From Bacteroidales bacterium (GTDB lineage: Bacteria > Bacteroidota > Bacteroidia > Bacteroidales > WCHB1-69): a stretch of 7,036 nucleotides of DNA. The stretch lies in contig JAIRTU010000261.1 of the NCBI GenBank assembly GCA_031254735.1, positions 1-7,036 on the forward strand. The letters run 5' to 3'. How positions within the stretch are numbered: position 1 is the first letter of the stretch; each line of letters starts with the position of its first letter. Below are positions 1-6,661 of the stretch, in pieces. A program made the translations under genes and the position numbers. Below the pieces are notes generated by a model. The model saw only the letters and a list, made by a program, of their open reading frames with translations, made no database searches and had not been told where the DNA came from.

Positions 1-2
1 AA

Positions 3-32
3 CAAAAATAGATGAAAAAATATCCGGGCAAA
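3..32 (-). promoter_or_regulatory. Bacteroidota-type promoter reading off the left edge
   Basis: On the minus strand there is a perfect -7 box TATTTTTG (10-3). A TTTG lies upstream at 32-29, with 18 bases between them, which fits the TTTG/TAnnTTTG architecture of the Bacteroidota primary sigma factor. The TTTG is itself the end of a second perfect box, TATATTTG (36-29). The promoter would serve a minus-strand gene starting beyond base 1, so the 90-base region after the 118-residue membrane protein gene is probably a unit boundary. No T-run terminator was seen between that gene's stop and this promoter. The target gene is outside the window. Confidence 0.4.
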
Positions 33-90
33 TATATCTTATGTCCGGTAGGAGCTGACAGGTTGATAATCAGAACCCGGCATTTTGGGC

Positions 91-447
91 TTATTGCTTC
101 ACCACGAAATACACGCCTATAATGATAATGACTACGCCTATCCAACGAGTGAAAGGAATTGTTTCGCCCAAAAACAAACCGGCAGAAACCAATCCGATAA
201 TATAACTGATAGACAAAAGCGGATATGCCAAACTGAAATCGTAATGCTTCAAAACATGCGTCCATATAAGAAACGATGCCAACGCACAAATTCCCGAAAC
301 AGGAAATTGCCACGTTGTAACAACTCTCTTGAAATAGGTGGTTGTCCATGAAAAATCACCAAACAATTGCACCGAAATCTTTAAAAAAGTCTGTGCCGTA
401 ACCAACAAAACACTTTGTGTCAATATTAATCCGATTAATCTGTACAT
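91..447 (-). CDS. Small DMT-superfamily membrane protein (ArnE/EamA/SMR-like)
   Basis: A 118-residue protein with four predicted membrane helices (about 3-25, 46-67, 71-93 and 100-116), the size and layout of SMR and ArnE/ArnF proteins. The TAQTFLK stretch (17-23) resembles the GQ...K segment of ArnE helix 1. The AYPLLS...GE stretch (74-95), followed by RWIGV...IIIGV, matches the second half of ArnE-like proteins. EmrE's essential helix-1 glutamate is not evident, so multidrug export is less likely. Family members work as dimers in the inner membrane; ArnE/F flip a sugar carried on undecaprenyl phosphate. The gene starts 24 bases after the ABC permease and is probably cotranscribed with it and the polyprenyl synthase, which suits a lipid-linked substrate. 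Family assignment is fairly sure; the substrate is unknown. Confidence 0.8.
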   Translation of the reverse strand: MYRLIGLILTQSVLLVTAQTFLKISVQLFGDFSWTTTYFKRVVTTWQFPVSGICALASFLIWTHVLKHYDFSLAYPLLSISYIIGLVSAGLFLGETIPFTRWIGVVIIIIGVYFVVKQ

Positions 448-471
448 GATTTAAAATATTGATTATTAATT

Positions 472-1554
472 TTATCCTTTTATTTTTGCTCGCGGATCTA
501 AAAATCCGTATATAATATCCACCGCAATATTGATCAACACCAAAATAACAGAGATATACAGCAGACTGCCCATTACCACAGGAAAATCGTATTTCTCCAA
601 TCCGTTCACTATCATTACGCCAACGCCTTTGTAGTCGAACACATATTCCACAAAGACAGCGCCTGCCATCATGCCGGCGAGCCAACCCGAAATGGCGGTA
701 ACAACCGGATTTAACGCATTTTTGACGATATGTTTTTGGATAATCCGAACAGAATGCAATCCTTTGGCTTTTGCCGTCCTGATATAATCCTGCGACATGA
801 CTTCCAATGTAGAATTGCGCATCAACTCGGTAACGGTCGCCAACGGACGGATACCCAAAGTGATCGCCGGCAGGATAAGGTTTTTCAAGTCTAAATATTC
901 GCCCTCGCCAAAATCGCTGACAGTGTACAGGCTGCCGAACATGTTCAACCCTGTTTGGTCTGCCAGCAAAAAGGCAAACACCCACGCAAAGAGTATCGCC
1001 GCAAAAAACGACGGCAACGCCATTCCCATCACCGAAACCACCAGCGTACTCTTGTCGAACCATGTATCTTTAAAAACGGCACACAATATTCCGAAAACAA
1101 TCCCTGCAACAATGGCAAAAAATATGGAAACCACTGCCAGCAATGCTGTTTTGGGAACGGCTTCGTTCAACATTTCCATCACCAAACGTTTGTTTTGATA
1201 CGAACGCCCCAAATAGGGTTTCTTGGCAACCAAAACCGTTTCCTGTCCCAATTTGCACAACGAGATAAAATCGTATTTGTTTGTGTCTAAATAAAATGTA
1301 CTCTCCGTATTGTTTCCGTTGTGCAGCGACACCGGCAGCATATCGTTGATATAGTTGATATAACGTGTTGCCAAAGGAAGATCCAAGCCAAGCTCTTTTC
1401 GGACGGCTTCTTCGGAACTGACGTCGGAGCGTTGTCCCATTGTCATAATGGCGCTGTCGCCCGGCAAAACAGAAAAAAGCAGGAATATCACGGTGATAAC
1501 GCCTGCCATTACCAAAAAACCGTATCCTGTTTTCCGAAGAATATATTGTATCAT
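472..1554 (-). CDS. ABC transporter permease, DppB/OppB type
   Basis: A 360-residue inner-membrane permease of the peptide/nickel (BPD_transp_1) family. The first helix is at about 9-30 and ends in LPGD (30-33), typical of DppB/OppB. More helices follow at about 137-160, 171-198, 225-243, 285-305 and 328-350. The cytoplasmic EAA-type loop that contacts the ATPase is visible at about 246-266 (RNSTLEVMSQDYIRTAKAKGL in part). The C-terminus YGFLDPRAKIKG is also characteristic. The external loop after helix 1 carries extra residues (about 80-115) compared with E. coli DppB, which is 339 residues long. No DppC-type partner, ATPase or substrate-binding protein is encoded nearby, so the partners must lie elsewhere. 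The start is 4 bases after the polyprenyl synthase stop, implying one transcript. Family is clear; substrate is not. Confidence 0.92.
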   Translation of the reverse strand: MIQYILRKTGYGFLVMAGVITVIFLLFSVLPGDSAIMTMGQRSDVSSEEAVRKELGLDLPLATRYINYINDMLPVSLHNGNNTESTFYLDTNKYDFISLCKLGQETVLVAKKPYLGRSYQNKRLVMEMLNEAVPKTALLAVVSIFFAIVAGIVFGILCAVFKDTWFDKSTLVVSVMGMALPSFFAAILFAWVFAFLLADQTGLNMFGSLYTVSDFGEGEYLDLKNLILPAITLGIRPLATVTELMRNSTLEVMSQDYIRTAKAKGLHSVRIIQKHIVKNALNPVVTAISGWLAGMMAGAVFVEYVFDYKGVGVMIVNGLEKYDFPVVMGSLLYISVILVLINIAVDIIYGFLDPRAKIKG

Positions 1555-1558
1555 GTCT

Positions 1559-2527
1559 TTAAAATGTTCGTTCTTTAATAAACCGTATCAGGGCGAGCAG
1601 TGCTTCTTTGTACACGCTGTCTTTTTGAGCCTGAACAAAAGCGATGCAGCGTTCCGATTTTTCCGCTATCATATTTTCCGTGTACGATATTCCGCCGTGT
1701 TGAGTGATTTTTTCGATGAGCGATTTTATTTCTTCGTATTTTCCCTGATGAGTTTTGTACAAATGAAATAACGACAATTGTTCATCGGCGGGAAGTTGCT
1801 GCAAGGCAACGATCAAAGGAAGTGTGATTTTATGTTCATAAATATCTTTACACACATCTTTTTGAGAAAGATTATCCGGTTGATAATCCAACAGGTCGTC
1901 TTTCAGCTGAAAAATCATTCCAACGTCTCTGCCGAAGCTGTTCCACTGTTGAGCCGGATATTTATTTTCCTGCACCGATACAACGCCCATTTCAAAGCAT
2001 GCGGCAATCAGCGAAGCGGTTTTACAGTCGATAATACGTAAATATTGTTCCTGCGAAATTATCCGATTGTCAGGTTCTACCAGTTGCAGCAATTCTCCTG
2101 TTGTCATGGCTTGTGCCACTTGCGACAATTTTTCAAGCAGGGGCATATTTTGGGTCTGTGCAACAAGTGTCATACATTTCGACAAGAGATAATCTCCTGT
2201 CAAGACAGCCGTTTTAACGCCTCTTGCAGCATTTATGGTGGGTTGATTATGTCTTTTTTGTCCATTATCAACCACATCATCGTGGATAAGAGAAGAATAA
2301 TGCAACAACTCAAACGCCAAAGCGGTGGTATAAGTCAGCCGATTGATATTTCCGACTGTTGCCGCCGAAAGAAAAACCATGGCAGGACGAAGTTGCTTAC
2401 CTTTATATAAGGATATGTCTGACAATAATTCATCAACGGCAATGTCGTTGTGATGTATGATTTTATCCAAAGACCGGTTAAATGAATTTATTTCCTGCTC
2501 TATCGGTGCGAATATTTGTTGCAACAT
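1559..2527 (-). CDS. Long-chain polyprenyl diphosphate synthase (IspB-like)
   Basis: A 322-residue trans-type prenyltransferase that extends an allylic diphosphate with isopentenyl diphosphate to make the polyprenyl tail of respiratory quinones, menaquinone in Bacteroidota. Visible motifs are KGKQLRP (42-48, IPP binding), the first aspartate-rich motif DDVVD (83-87), GDYLLSK (111-117), KT (169-170), the second aspartate-rich motif QLKDDLLD (207-214) and HKITLPLI (232-239). Small residues (Ser78, Ser79) four and five places before the first Asp suggest a long product. The frame stays open upstream to 2695, but Met at 2527 is the better start. The family N-terminus begins there, a TACTTTTG box lies 20 bases upstream, and the longer form would overlap the serine dehydratase gene. 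First gene of a tight unit with the ABC permease and the small membrane protein. Chain length cannot be proven from sequence. Confidence 0.92.
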   Translation of the reverse strand: MLQQIFAPIEQEINSFNRSLDKIIHHNDIAVDELLSDISLYKGKQLRPAMVFLSAATVGNINRLTYTTALAFELLHYSSLIHDDVVDNGQKRHNQPTINAARGVKTAVLTGDYLLSKCMTLVAQTQNMPLLEKLSQVAQAMTTGELLQLVEPDNRIISQEQYLRIIDCKTASLIAACFEMGVVSVQENKYPAQQWNSFGRDVGMIFQLKDDLLDYQPDNLSQKDVCKDIYEHKITLPLIVALQQLPADEQLSLFHLYKTHQGKYEEIKSLIEKITQHGGISYTENMIAEKSERCIAFVQAQKDSVYKEALLALIRFIKERTF

Positions 2528-2547
2528 TGTTCTTTTATCTCTTTGTG

Positions 2548-2555
2548 CAAAAGTA
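2548..2555 (-). promoter_or_regulatory. -7 box of the polyprenyl synthase promoter
   Basis: The minus strand reads TACTTTTGC, a perfect TAnnTTTG box, followed by ACAAAG as at many Bacteroidota starts. Transcription would begin roughly 6-8 bases downstream and leave a leader of about 15 bases before the ATG at 2527. The -33 region is weak: GTTC at 2578-2575, 19 bases upstream. This box decides the start codon of the polyprenyl synthase, because the longer reading would place the promoter inside the gene. Confidence 0.5.
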
Positions 2556-2585
2556 ATATTTTTTACGAGATGAAGAACGTAAAAA

Positions 2586-2617
2586 AATGAGAAATGATCA
2601 AAAGAGGAATGAGAAAT
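2586..2617. repeat. Pair of 10-base direct repeats upstream of the polyprenyl synthase promoter
   Basis: AATGAGAAAT occurs at 2586-2595 and again exactly at 2608-2617. The start-to-start distance is 22 bases, about two helical turns. The pair lies just upstream of the expected -33 region of the minus-strand promoter at 2548-2555, in the 149-base gap after the serine dehydratase gene. The position would suit an activator or repressor site, but the region is AT-rich and chance is possible. Confidence 0.35.
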
Positions 2618-2676
2618 ATACCGTAATGAATAATCAATGAAGCAATTACATGTTTTTTTTGAAAGTAATACAACCT

Positions 2677-3885
2677 CTATTTGATTTGTTTCCATTGTGT
2701 TGCCAAGCCGCCGGTGGCGGTTTCTTTGTAGAGAGAGGGCAGGTTATGACCTGTCTCTTTCATGGCGGCAACCACCTTGTCGAAAGAGATCAGATGACTT
2801 CCATCGGTTAAGGTGCTGTAAATATTTGTATCCAATGCTCGTGCTGCGGCAAAGGCGTTGCGTTCGATACAGGGTATTTGTACCAACCCGCACACCGGAT
2901 CGCAAGTCAAGCCCAAATGATGTTCCAAGCCCATTTCTGCGGCATATTCAATCTGTGAGGGACTTCCGCCAAACAGTTGATTGGCAGCGGCGGCAGCCAT
3001 CGCACAAGCTACGCCCACCTCGCCCTGACAACCAACTTCCGCCCCCGAAATAGAAGCGTTTTGTTTTGCCACATTGCCAATCAGTCCGGCGGTTGCCAAG
3101 GCTTTCAGGATACGGTTTTCGGAAAAAGAATGGTTTTTGCGAAGATGATACAACACCGAAGCCAACACTCCACTCGATCCGCAAGTGGGAGCGGTGGCTA
3201 TCAATCCGCCTGCCGCATTTTCTTCCGAACAAGCCAACGCATAAGCAAACACCAAAGCACGTGTCCGCAGGTTGTCGGTATATCCGTTTGCTTTGACGCA
3301 GTATGCCGGCGCCTTGCGACGTATGCCCAGATGCCCCGGCAATACGCCTTCGGTTTCCAAGCCTCGTTCAACAGCATTTACCATAGTGTTCCAAACCTCA
3401 TGCAGATAATCCCAAATATCGTCTGCCTCCTGCATTTCCACATATTCCCAATAGGTACGTCCTGTGCTTTTGCACCATTCCAAAATTTCGGTCAAGCTAT
3501 TCATCGAATAGATTTGAGGTTTGTTTTCGGGTTTCATTGCTTCGTTTGCCAAAGCCCCTCCGCCAACGCTGAATATCGTCCATTCGTCGGTGGTTTGGTC
3601 TTCGCCGTTTAAGGCTTCAAATTTCATTCCGTTGGGGTGAAACGGCAATACGGTTTCGGCTTGCCAGATAATTTCCACAGGAGAAATCGGTTTCAACGCA
3701 TCGATAATGGCAACATCGGTCAAATGCCCTTTTCCTGTTGCCGCCAGACTTCCGTATAAGGTAACTCTGAATTTGTGAGCGTTCGGATTATTTTTTCCAA
3801 ACATCATTGCGGCTTTTCTTGGTCCCATGGTATGACTGCTCGAAGGTCCGTTGCCTATTCTGAATATTTCTTTTATGCTTTCCAT
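2677..3885 (-). CDS. sdaA: L-serine ammonia-lyase (L-serine dehydratase), iron-sulfur, single chain
   Basis: A 402-residue enzyme converting L-serine to pyruvate and ammonia with a [4Fe-4S] cluster. The N-terminal beta domain carries GPSSSHTMGPRKA (13-25), the family signature. The C-terminal alpha domain has TAPTCGSSGV (231-240), GCQGEVG (285-291) and LTCDPVCGLVQIPCIERNA (327 onward). Cys286, Cys328 and Cys339 have the 42- and 11-residue spacing of the cluster ligands known in the Legionella enzyme. Cys332, within CDPVC, is an additional cysteine. Both domains are fused, as in E. coli SdaA, though the protein is somewhat shorter than that enzyme. The start fits because the family begins with SIKEIFRIG right after Met. 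It is separated by 129 bases from obg and 149 from the polyprenyl synthase, so it may be a separate unit. No clear promoter box was found before it. Role: serine catabolism to pyruvate in the cytoplasm. Confidence 0.96.
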   Translation of the reverse strand: MESIKEIFRIGNGPSSSHTMGPRKAAMMFGKNNPNAHKFRVTLYGSLAATGKGHLTDVAIIDALKPISPVEIIWQAETVLPFHPNGMKFEALNGEDQTTDEWTIFSVGGGALANEAMKPENKPQIYSMNSLTEILEWCKSTGRTYWEYVEMQEADDIWDYLHEVWNTMVNAVERGLETEGVLPGHLGIRRKAPAYCVKANGYTDNLRTRALVFAYALACSEENAAGGLIATAPTCGSSGVLASVLYHLRKNHSFSENRILKALATAGLIGNVAKQNASISGAEVGCQGEVGVACAMAAAAANQLFGGSPSQIEYAAEMGLEHHLGLTCDPVCGLVQIPCIERNAFAAARALDTNIYSTLTDGSHLISFDKVVAAMKETGHNLPSLYKETATGGLATQWKQIK

Positions 3886-4014
3886 TTTTGCGGATAGAAG
3901 TTTTTAGTGATGTTTGTGTGTTTAAATTTTTACATTTATTTATAATGCCGATTGATGTTCAAACAAAATCTTTGCCACAATATTTCCGGTAGAAATCAAG
4001 TGTTTAAAGTCCGA

Positions 4015-5013
4015 TTATGAAGTTTTGTCAAACAATTTCCACAGTTCGTCTTTCAGCGAGGTAATTCCCATTTGCGTATGTGCCGAGATATATTCTGCCG
4101 GAATATCAAATGTCAGCTTCTTTTTCAGCTTATCCAACTCGTCGGCGGGTATTAAATCGCATTTAGAAATGGCGACTATCCGTTTTTTGTCCAACAATTC
4201 GGGGTTGTATTGTTTCAATTCGTTCAAAAGAATATCGTATTCTTTTTTGATATTTTCCGAATCGACAGGGATAACAAACAGCAACACCGCATTGCGTTCG
4301 ATATGACGCAAAAAACGCAATCCCAATCCTTTCCCTTCGGAAGCACCCTCGATAATTCCGGGAATATCTGCCACCACAAAAGAACGATCGTCGCGATACT
4401 GCACCATTCCCAAATTGGGTTTGAGCGTGGTGAACGGATAATCGGCAATTTTGGGTTTGGCATTGGAGACAGCAGAGATAAAAGTTGATTTTCCTGCATT
4501 GGGAAAACCCACCAAACCAACGTCCGCCAATATTTTCAACTCTATAATCTTCCAATCTTCCGTTCCCGATTCTCCCGGCTGTGCAAAACGCGGTGTTTGA
4601 TGTGTCGCCGACTTAAAATGCACATTTCCCAAGCCTCCACGACCGCCTTTGATCAGGATAATTTCCTGTTTATCTTCCAAAATTTCGGCTTCCTGCTCAA
4701 AGGTTTCCGCATTTTTGACGACAGTCCCCAAAGGAACGTCTACATAGACATCGTTTCCGTCTTTGCCGAAACACTGATTTTTGCTGCCGCTTTCTCCGTT
4801 TCCCGCAAAAATATGTTTGGTGTATCGCAGGTGCAGCAGTGTCCACAGTTGTGCATTGCCGCGAAGAATAATGTTCCCGCCTCTTCCTCCATCGCCGCCG
4901 TCGGGTCCGCCTTTGGGAGTTAAAGCACTGCGTGCCAAATGTGCAGAACCGCTTCCGCCTTTACCCGAACGGAAAAATATTTTTACATAATCTATAAAAC
5001 TCTCGTTGCTCAT
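4015..5013 (-). CDS. obg: GTPase Obg (CgtA), ribosome assembly
   Basis: A 332-residue Obg-family GTPase involved in late 50S subunit assembly and stress control. The glycine-rich Obg fold covers about 1-160 ([12 protein letters not shown] at 17-28, [13 protein letters not shown] at 35-47, GGRGGLGN at 123-130). The G domain follows: G1 GFPNAGKST (169-177), switch [10 protein letters not shown] (192-200), G3 DIPG (216-219), G4 SKCD (283-286, where NKxD is more usual) and G5 ISA (309-311). The protein ends soon after the G domain, so it lacks the extra C-terminal region of E. coli ObgE (390 residues). It starts 3 bases after the adenylate kinase stop and is almost certainly cotranscribed; adk-obg adjacency is common in Bacteroidota. 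The start is supported by the canonical [16 protein letters not shown]-terminus. Confidence 0.97.
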   Translation of the reverse strand: MSNESFIDYVKIFFRSGKGGSGSAHLARSALTPKGGPDGGDGGRGGNIILRGNAQLWTLLHLRYTKHIFAGNGESGSKNQCFGKDGNDVYVDVPLGTVVKNAETFEQEAEILEDKQEIILIKGGRGGLGNVHFKSATHQTPRFAQPGESGTEDWKIIELKILADVGLVGFPNAGKSTFISAVSNAKPKIADYPFTTLKPNLGMVQYRDDRSFVVADIPGIIEGASEGKGLGLRFLRHIERNAVLLFVIPVDSENIKKEYDILLNELKQYNPELLDKKRIVAISKCDLIPADELDKLKKKLTFDIPAEYISAHTQMGITSLKDELWKLFDKTS

Positions 5014-5016
5014 TGT

Positions 5017-6186
5017 TTATATTCTGCGGGTTTTCTTTAATGAACGAACCAAAATCTCGTCCAAACGTTTGGCGACTTCTTCGGGAGAACCGATGCCGTT
5101 TACCTGCACAAGTTTATTTTGTTTCTTAAAATATTTAATAACCGTATTTATCTTTGTTTCAAATTCTTCCATTCTTCCGATAATCAAGTCGGTGGTTTTG
5201 TCGTACGGACGGAAATCGTCGGTTTGCGAACGCTTGGACAAACGTTTAAAGCATTCAAGCATAGGAACATCTAAATACACAACCAACGAAACCGATGTGT
5301 TCATTCGCCGCAACATGCCTTCCAAAATATAAGTCTGTACCAACGTGCGGGGAAATCCTTTAAAGATAAACCCTCTGTTTCCGTGAATTTGCGACATTTC
5401 GTTTTCTACCAATTTGATAATGGTCTCATCTGAAACGCTTATTCCATTTTCGTAGAACGATTTTACACTTTTCCCGATTTCGGTTTCGCGGTTTATTTCG
5501 GTCAGCAACAATTCTCCGGTTGAAATATAGTGGAAATTATGTTTTTGTGCAAAAATTTCGCCTTGCGTGCCTTTTCCCGATCCCGGGCGACCTATCAATA
5601 CCACGTTTTGCGGCGATTCTTTCACCACGCTGTCGATCACATTTTCCACACGTTCAAACACTTCCTTTGTTTCTCCAATTCCTTCAATTGGAAAATACAT
5701 TCCGCGACTTTCGTAAAAGTCTACAACAGGCAAGGTTTTGTTTTTGTATTCTTTAAATCGTTCCAAAATAATATGTTCCACATCGTCCGAGCGTCCGTGT
5801 GTTCGGCTGAGCAAACGCCGTGTAAGCTCTTGCTGATGAACGTCCAAGCTGATCATGCAAGTGAGCGATGTGTTGATTTTGAGCAACAAACCCTCCAAAA
5901 TATACGCCTGTACAAGCGTTCGGGGAAAACCGTCGAAAAGGAAACCGTTTGCGTCTTCGTTTTTGGTGAGCCTTTCTTCCAGCAATTGCACCACCAACTC
6001 GTCGGGAACAAGCTGACCTTTATCGATCAACGCTTTGGCTTTTACTCCCAAAGAAGTATTTTGGGCAATTTCTTCGCGTAATATTTCACCGGTGGAAATA
6101 TATTCCAATTCGTATTTTTCCAGCAACAGTCCGGATTGAGTTCCTTTTCCCGACCCCGGAGGACCAAAAAATGCAATGTTGAGCAT
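5017..6186 (-). CDS. adk: Tandem (two-domain) adenylate kinase
   Basis: A 389-residue protein, about twice the usual 190-residue short-lid bacterial adenylate kinase (ATP + AMP to 2 ADP). Domain 1 (1-190) has P-loop GPPGSGKGT (8-16), STGEILR with Arg37, FDGFPRT with Asp85 and Arg89, Gln93, lid residues Arg124, Arg128 and GRSDD (131-135), Arg143 and EGIG (168-171). It looks fully active. Domain 2 (194-389) repeats the same order: GRPGSGKGT (199-207), STGELLL, FKGFPRT, Gln284, Arg315, Arg319, FRPYD (325-329), Arg338 and NGIG (363-366). Here the arginine matching E. coli Arg36 is Leu228 and the Asp matching Asp84 is Lys276. The lid also gains a few residues. The second half is therefore probably inactive, regulatory or altered in substrate. 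It is one intact frame with no stop or frameshift, and lies directly upstream of obg. The start gives the canonical LNIAFFGPPG N-terminus. Confidence 0.95.
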   Translation of the reverse strand: MLNIAFFGPPGSGKGTQSGLLLEKYELEYISTGEILREEIAQNTSLGVKAKALIDKGQLVPDELVVQLLEERLTKNEDANGFLFDGFPRTLVQAYILEGLLLKINTSLTCMISLDVHQQELTRRLLSRTHGRSDDVEHIILERFKEYKNKTLPVVDFYESRGMYFPIEGIGETKEVFERVENVIDSVVKESPQNVVLIGRPGSGKGTQGEIFAQKHNFHYISTGELLLTEINRETEIGKSVKSFYENGISVSDETIIKLVENEMSQIHGNRGFIFKGFPRTLVQTYILEGMLRRMNTSVSLVVYLDVPMLECFKRLSKRSQTDDFRPYDKTTDLIIGRMEEFETKINTVIKYFKKQNKLVQVNGIGSPEEVAKRLDEILVRSLKKTRRI

Positions 6187-6214
6187 ATATTAATTATCGT
6201 TTATCTGTAATTCG

Positions 6215-6241
6215 CAAAAATAGATAAAAAACAAATGCAAA
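6215..6241 (-). promoter_or_regulatory. Likely adk-obg promoter
   Basis: The minus strand reads TATTTTTGCG, a perfect TAnnTTTG -7 box at 6222-6215, ending 28 bases before the adk ATG. The nearest suitable TTTG upstream is at 6241-6238. It leaves a gap of only 15 bases, shorter than usual, so the -33 element is uncertain. The box and its distance from adk support a short leader transcript. Confidence 0.5.
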
Positions 6242-6398
6242 CCGTCCGAACGATGATTTTTTGTGTCCGGTATGATTGATTTAATTACGAATAATACATT
6301 TAATTATTTGATTATCATTCGATTAGAAAAATGTACACAATAAAACAATTTGCTCGTTCGTTTTACACAGATCGGGGGTTCGGTTTTGCAGGTAATAC

Positions 6399-6460
6399 AA
6401 AAAAACGGCATGCCGCAGGTATGCAACAAACGCTGTCTCTTGCAAAAACTCATACGCCGA
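6399..6460 (-). ncRNA. Candidate short RNA with terminator-like end
   Basis: Starting about six bases after the promoter-like site at 6466-6496, the minus strand can form an outer stem CGGCGT (6459-6454) with ATGCCG (6411-6406), containing one G-U pair. Inside it is an inner stem TGCAA (6444-6440) with TTGCA (6426-6422). Seven T follow at once (6405-6399), as in an intrinsic terminator. The product would be about 60 bases. The stems are short, and an alternative pairing GTATG/CATAC exists, so folding is uncertain. It could equally be an attenuated leader of adk or a chance arrangement. No known RNA family is recognised. Confidence 0.2.
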
Positions 6461-6465
6461 TCTTA

Positions 6466-6496
6466 CAAAGGTACTGAATTTTGCGGATATATGCAA
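6466..6496 (-). promoter_or_regulatory. Second minus-strand promoter in the intergenic region
   Basis: The minus strand has TTG (6496-6494), a 20-base spacer, then TACCTTTG (6473-6466), a perfect TAnnTTTG box. This is the best-spaced promoter-like pair in the region. It lies about 280 bases upstream of adk, so it would drive either a long adk leader or a separate short transcript ending near the T-run at 6405-6399. Confidence 0.35.
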
Positions 6497-6556
6497 GTTT
6501 TTTCCGTTTTTTTTCGATATTCAGCCTTACAAATTAATTTGCGATTCGTGTTTCGT

Positions 6557-6626
6557 GTTTTTTTCTTACTTTCTGCTTTACAAGCCTTGTGAACCGCATT
6601 TTTTCTTTTCAAGTTTTTTTCTTACT
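6557..6626. repeat. 14-base direct repeat upstream of the Wzz-like gene
   Basis: GTTTTTTTCTTACT occurs identically at 6557-6570 and 6613-6626, 56 bases apart, within a strongly T-rich tract. It lies 80-150 bases before the Wzz-like start. It may be a regulatory or bending element, or simply low-complexity sequence. Confidence 0.35.
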
Positions 6627-6632
6627 GTTTTT

Positions 6633-6661
6633 TTTGTCAATCGAAAAAATGTATACTTTTT
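6633..6661 (+). promoter_or_regulatory. Weak promoter for the Wzz-like gene
   Basis: TTTG at 6633-6636 is followed after 17 bases by TACTTTTT (6654-6661), a seven-of-eight-position variant of TAnnTTTG counting the two free positions. The predicted transcript start would be about 35 bases before the ATG at 6704. The surrounding T-runs make matches easy by chance. The gene has no clear Shine-Dalgarno sequence, as is usual in Bacteroidota. Confidence 0.3.

Noticed and set aside
2..58. Possible C-terminus of a plus-strand gene entering from the left
   Set aside because: Only 18 codons are open, with no recognisable motif, and a strong opposite-strand promoter-like site occupies the same bases.
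41..93. tRNA-like or terminator-like structure around GGTT...AACC
   Set aside because: Only a 4-base stem with no T-run and no cloverleaf or conserved T-loop. Not enough for a terminator or tRNA call.
356..1063. Second minus-strand frame of 235 codons overlapping the permease
   Set aside because: It is an alternative frame of the ABC permease gene and the start of the small membrane protein gene, rich in Cys, Arg and Gly as expected from a shifted frame.
2528..2695. In-frame N-terminal extension of the polyprenyl synthase by 56 residues
   Set aside because: It overlaps the end of the serine dehydratase gene, has no family resemblance, and the -7 box at 2548-2555 lies inside it. The start at 2527 fits the family.
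2977..3612. Long plus-strand open frame of 211 codons
   Set aside because: Lies fully antisense to the well-conserved serine dehydratase gene; its translation shows no family features.
3886..4014. Promoter and terminator between obg and the serine dehydratase gene
   Set aside because: No TAnnTTTG box and no stem followed by a T-run could be found in these 129 bases, so neither is called.
6350..6592. 80-codon open frame on the plus strand in the intergenic region
   Set aside because: No recognisable motif, composition driven by T-runs, no ribosome-binding signal, and it covers promoter-like and inverted-repeat elements on the other strand.
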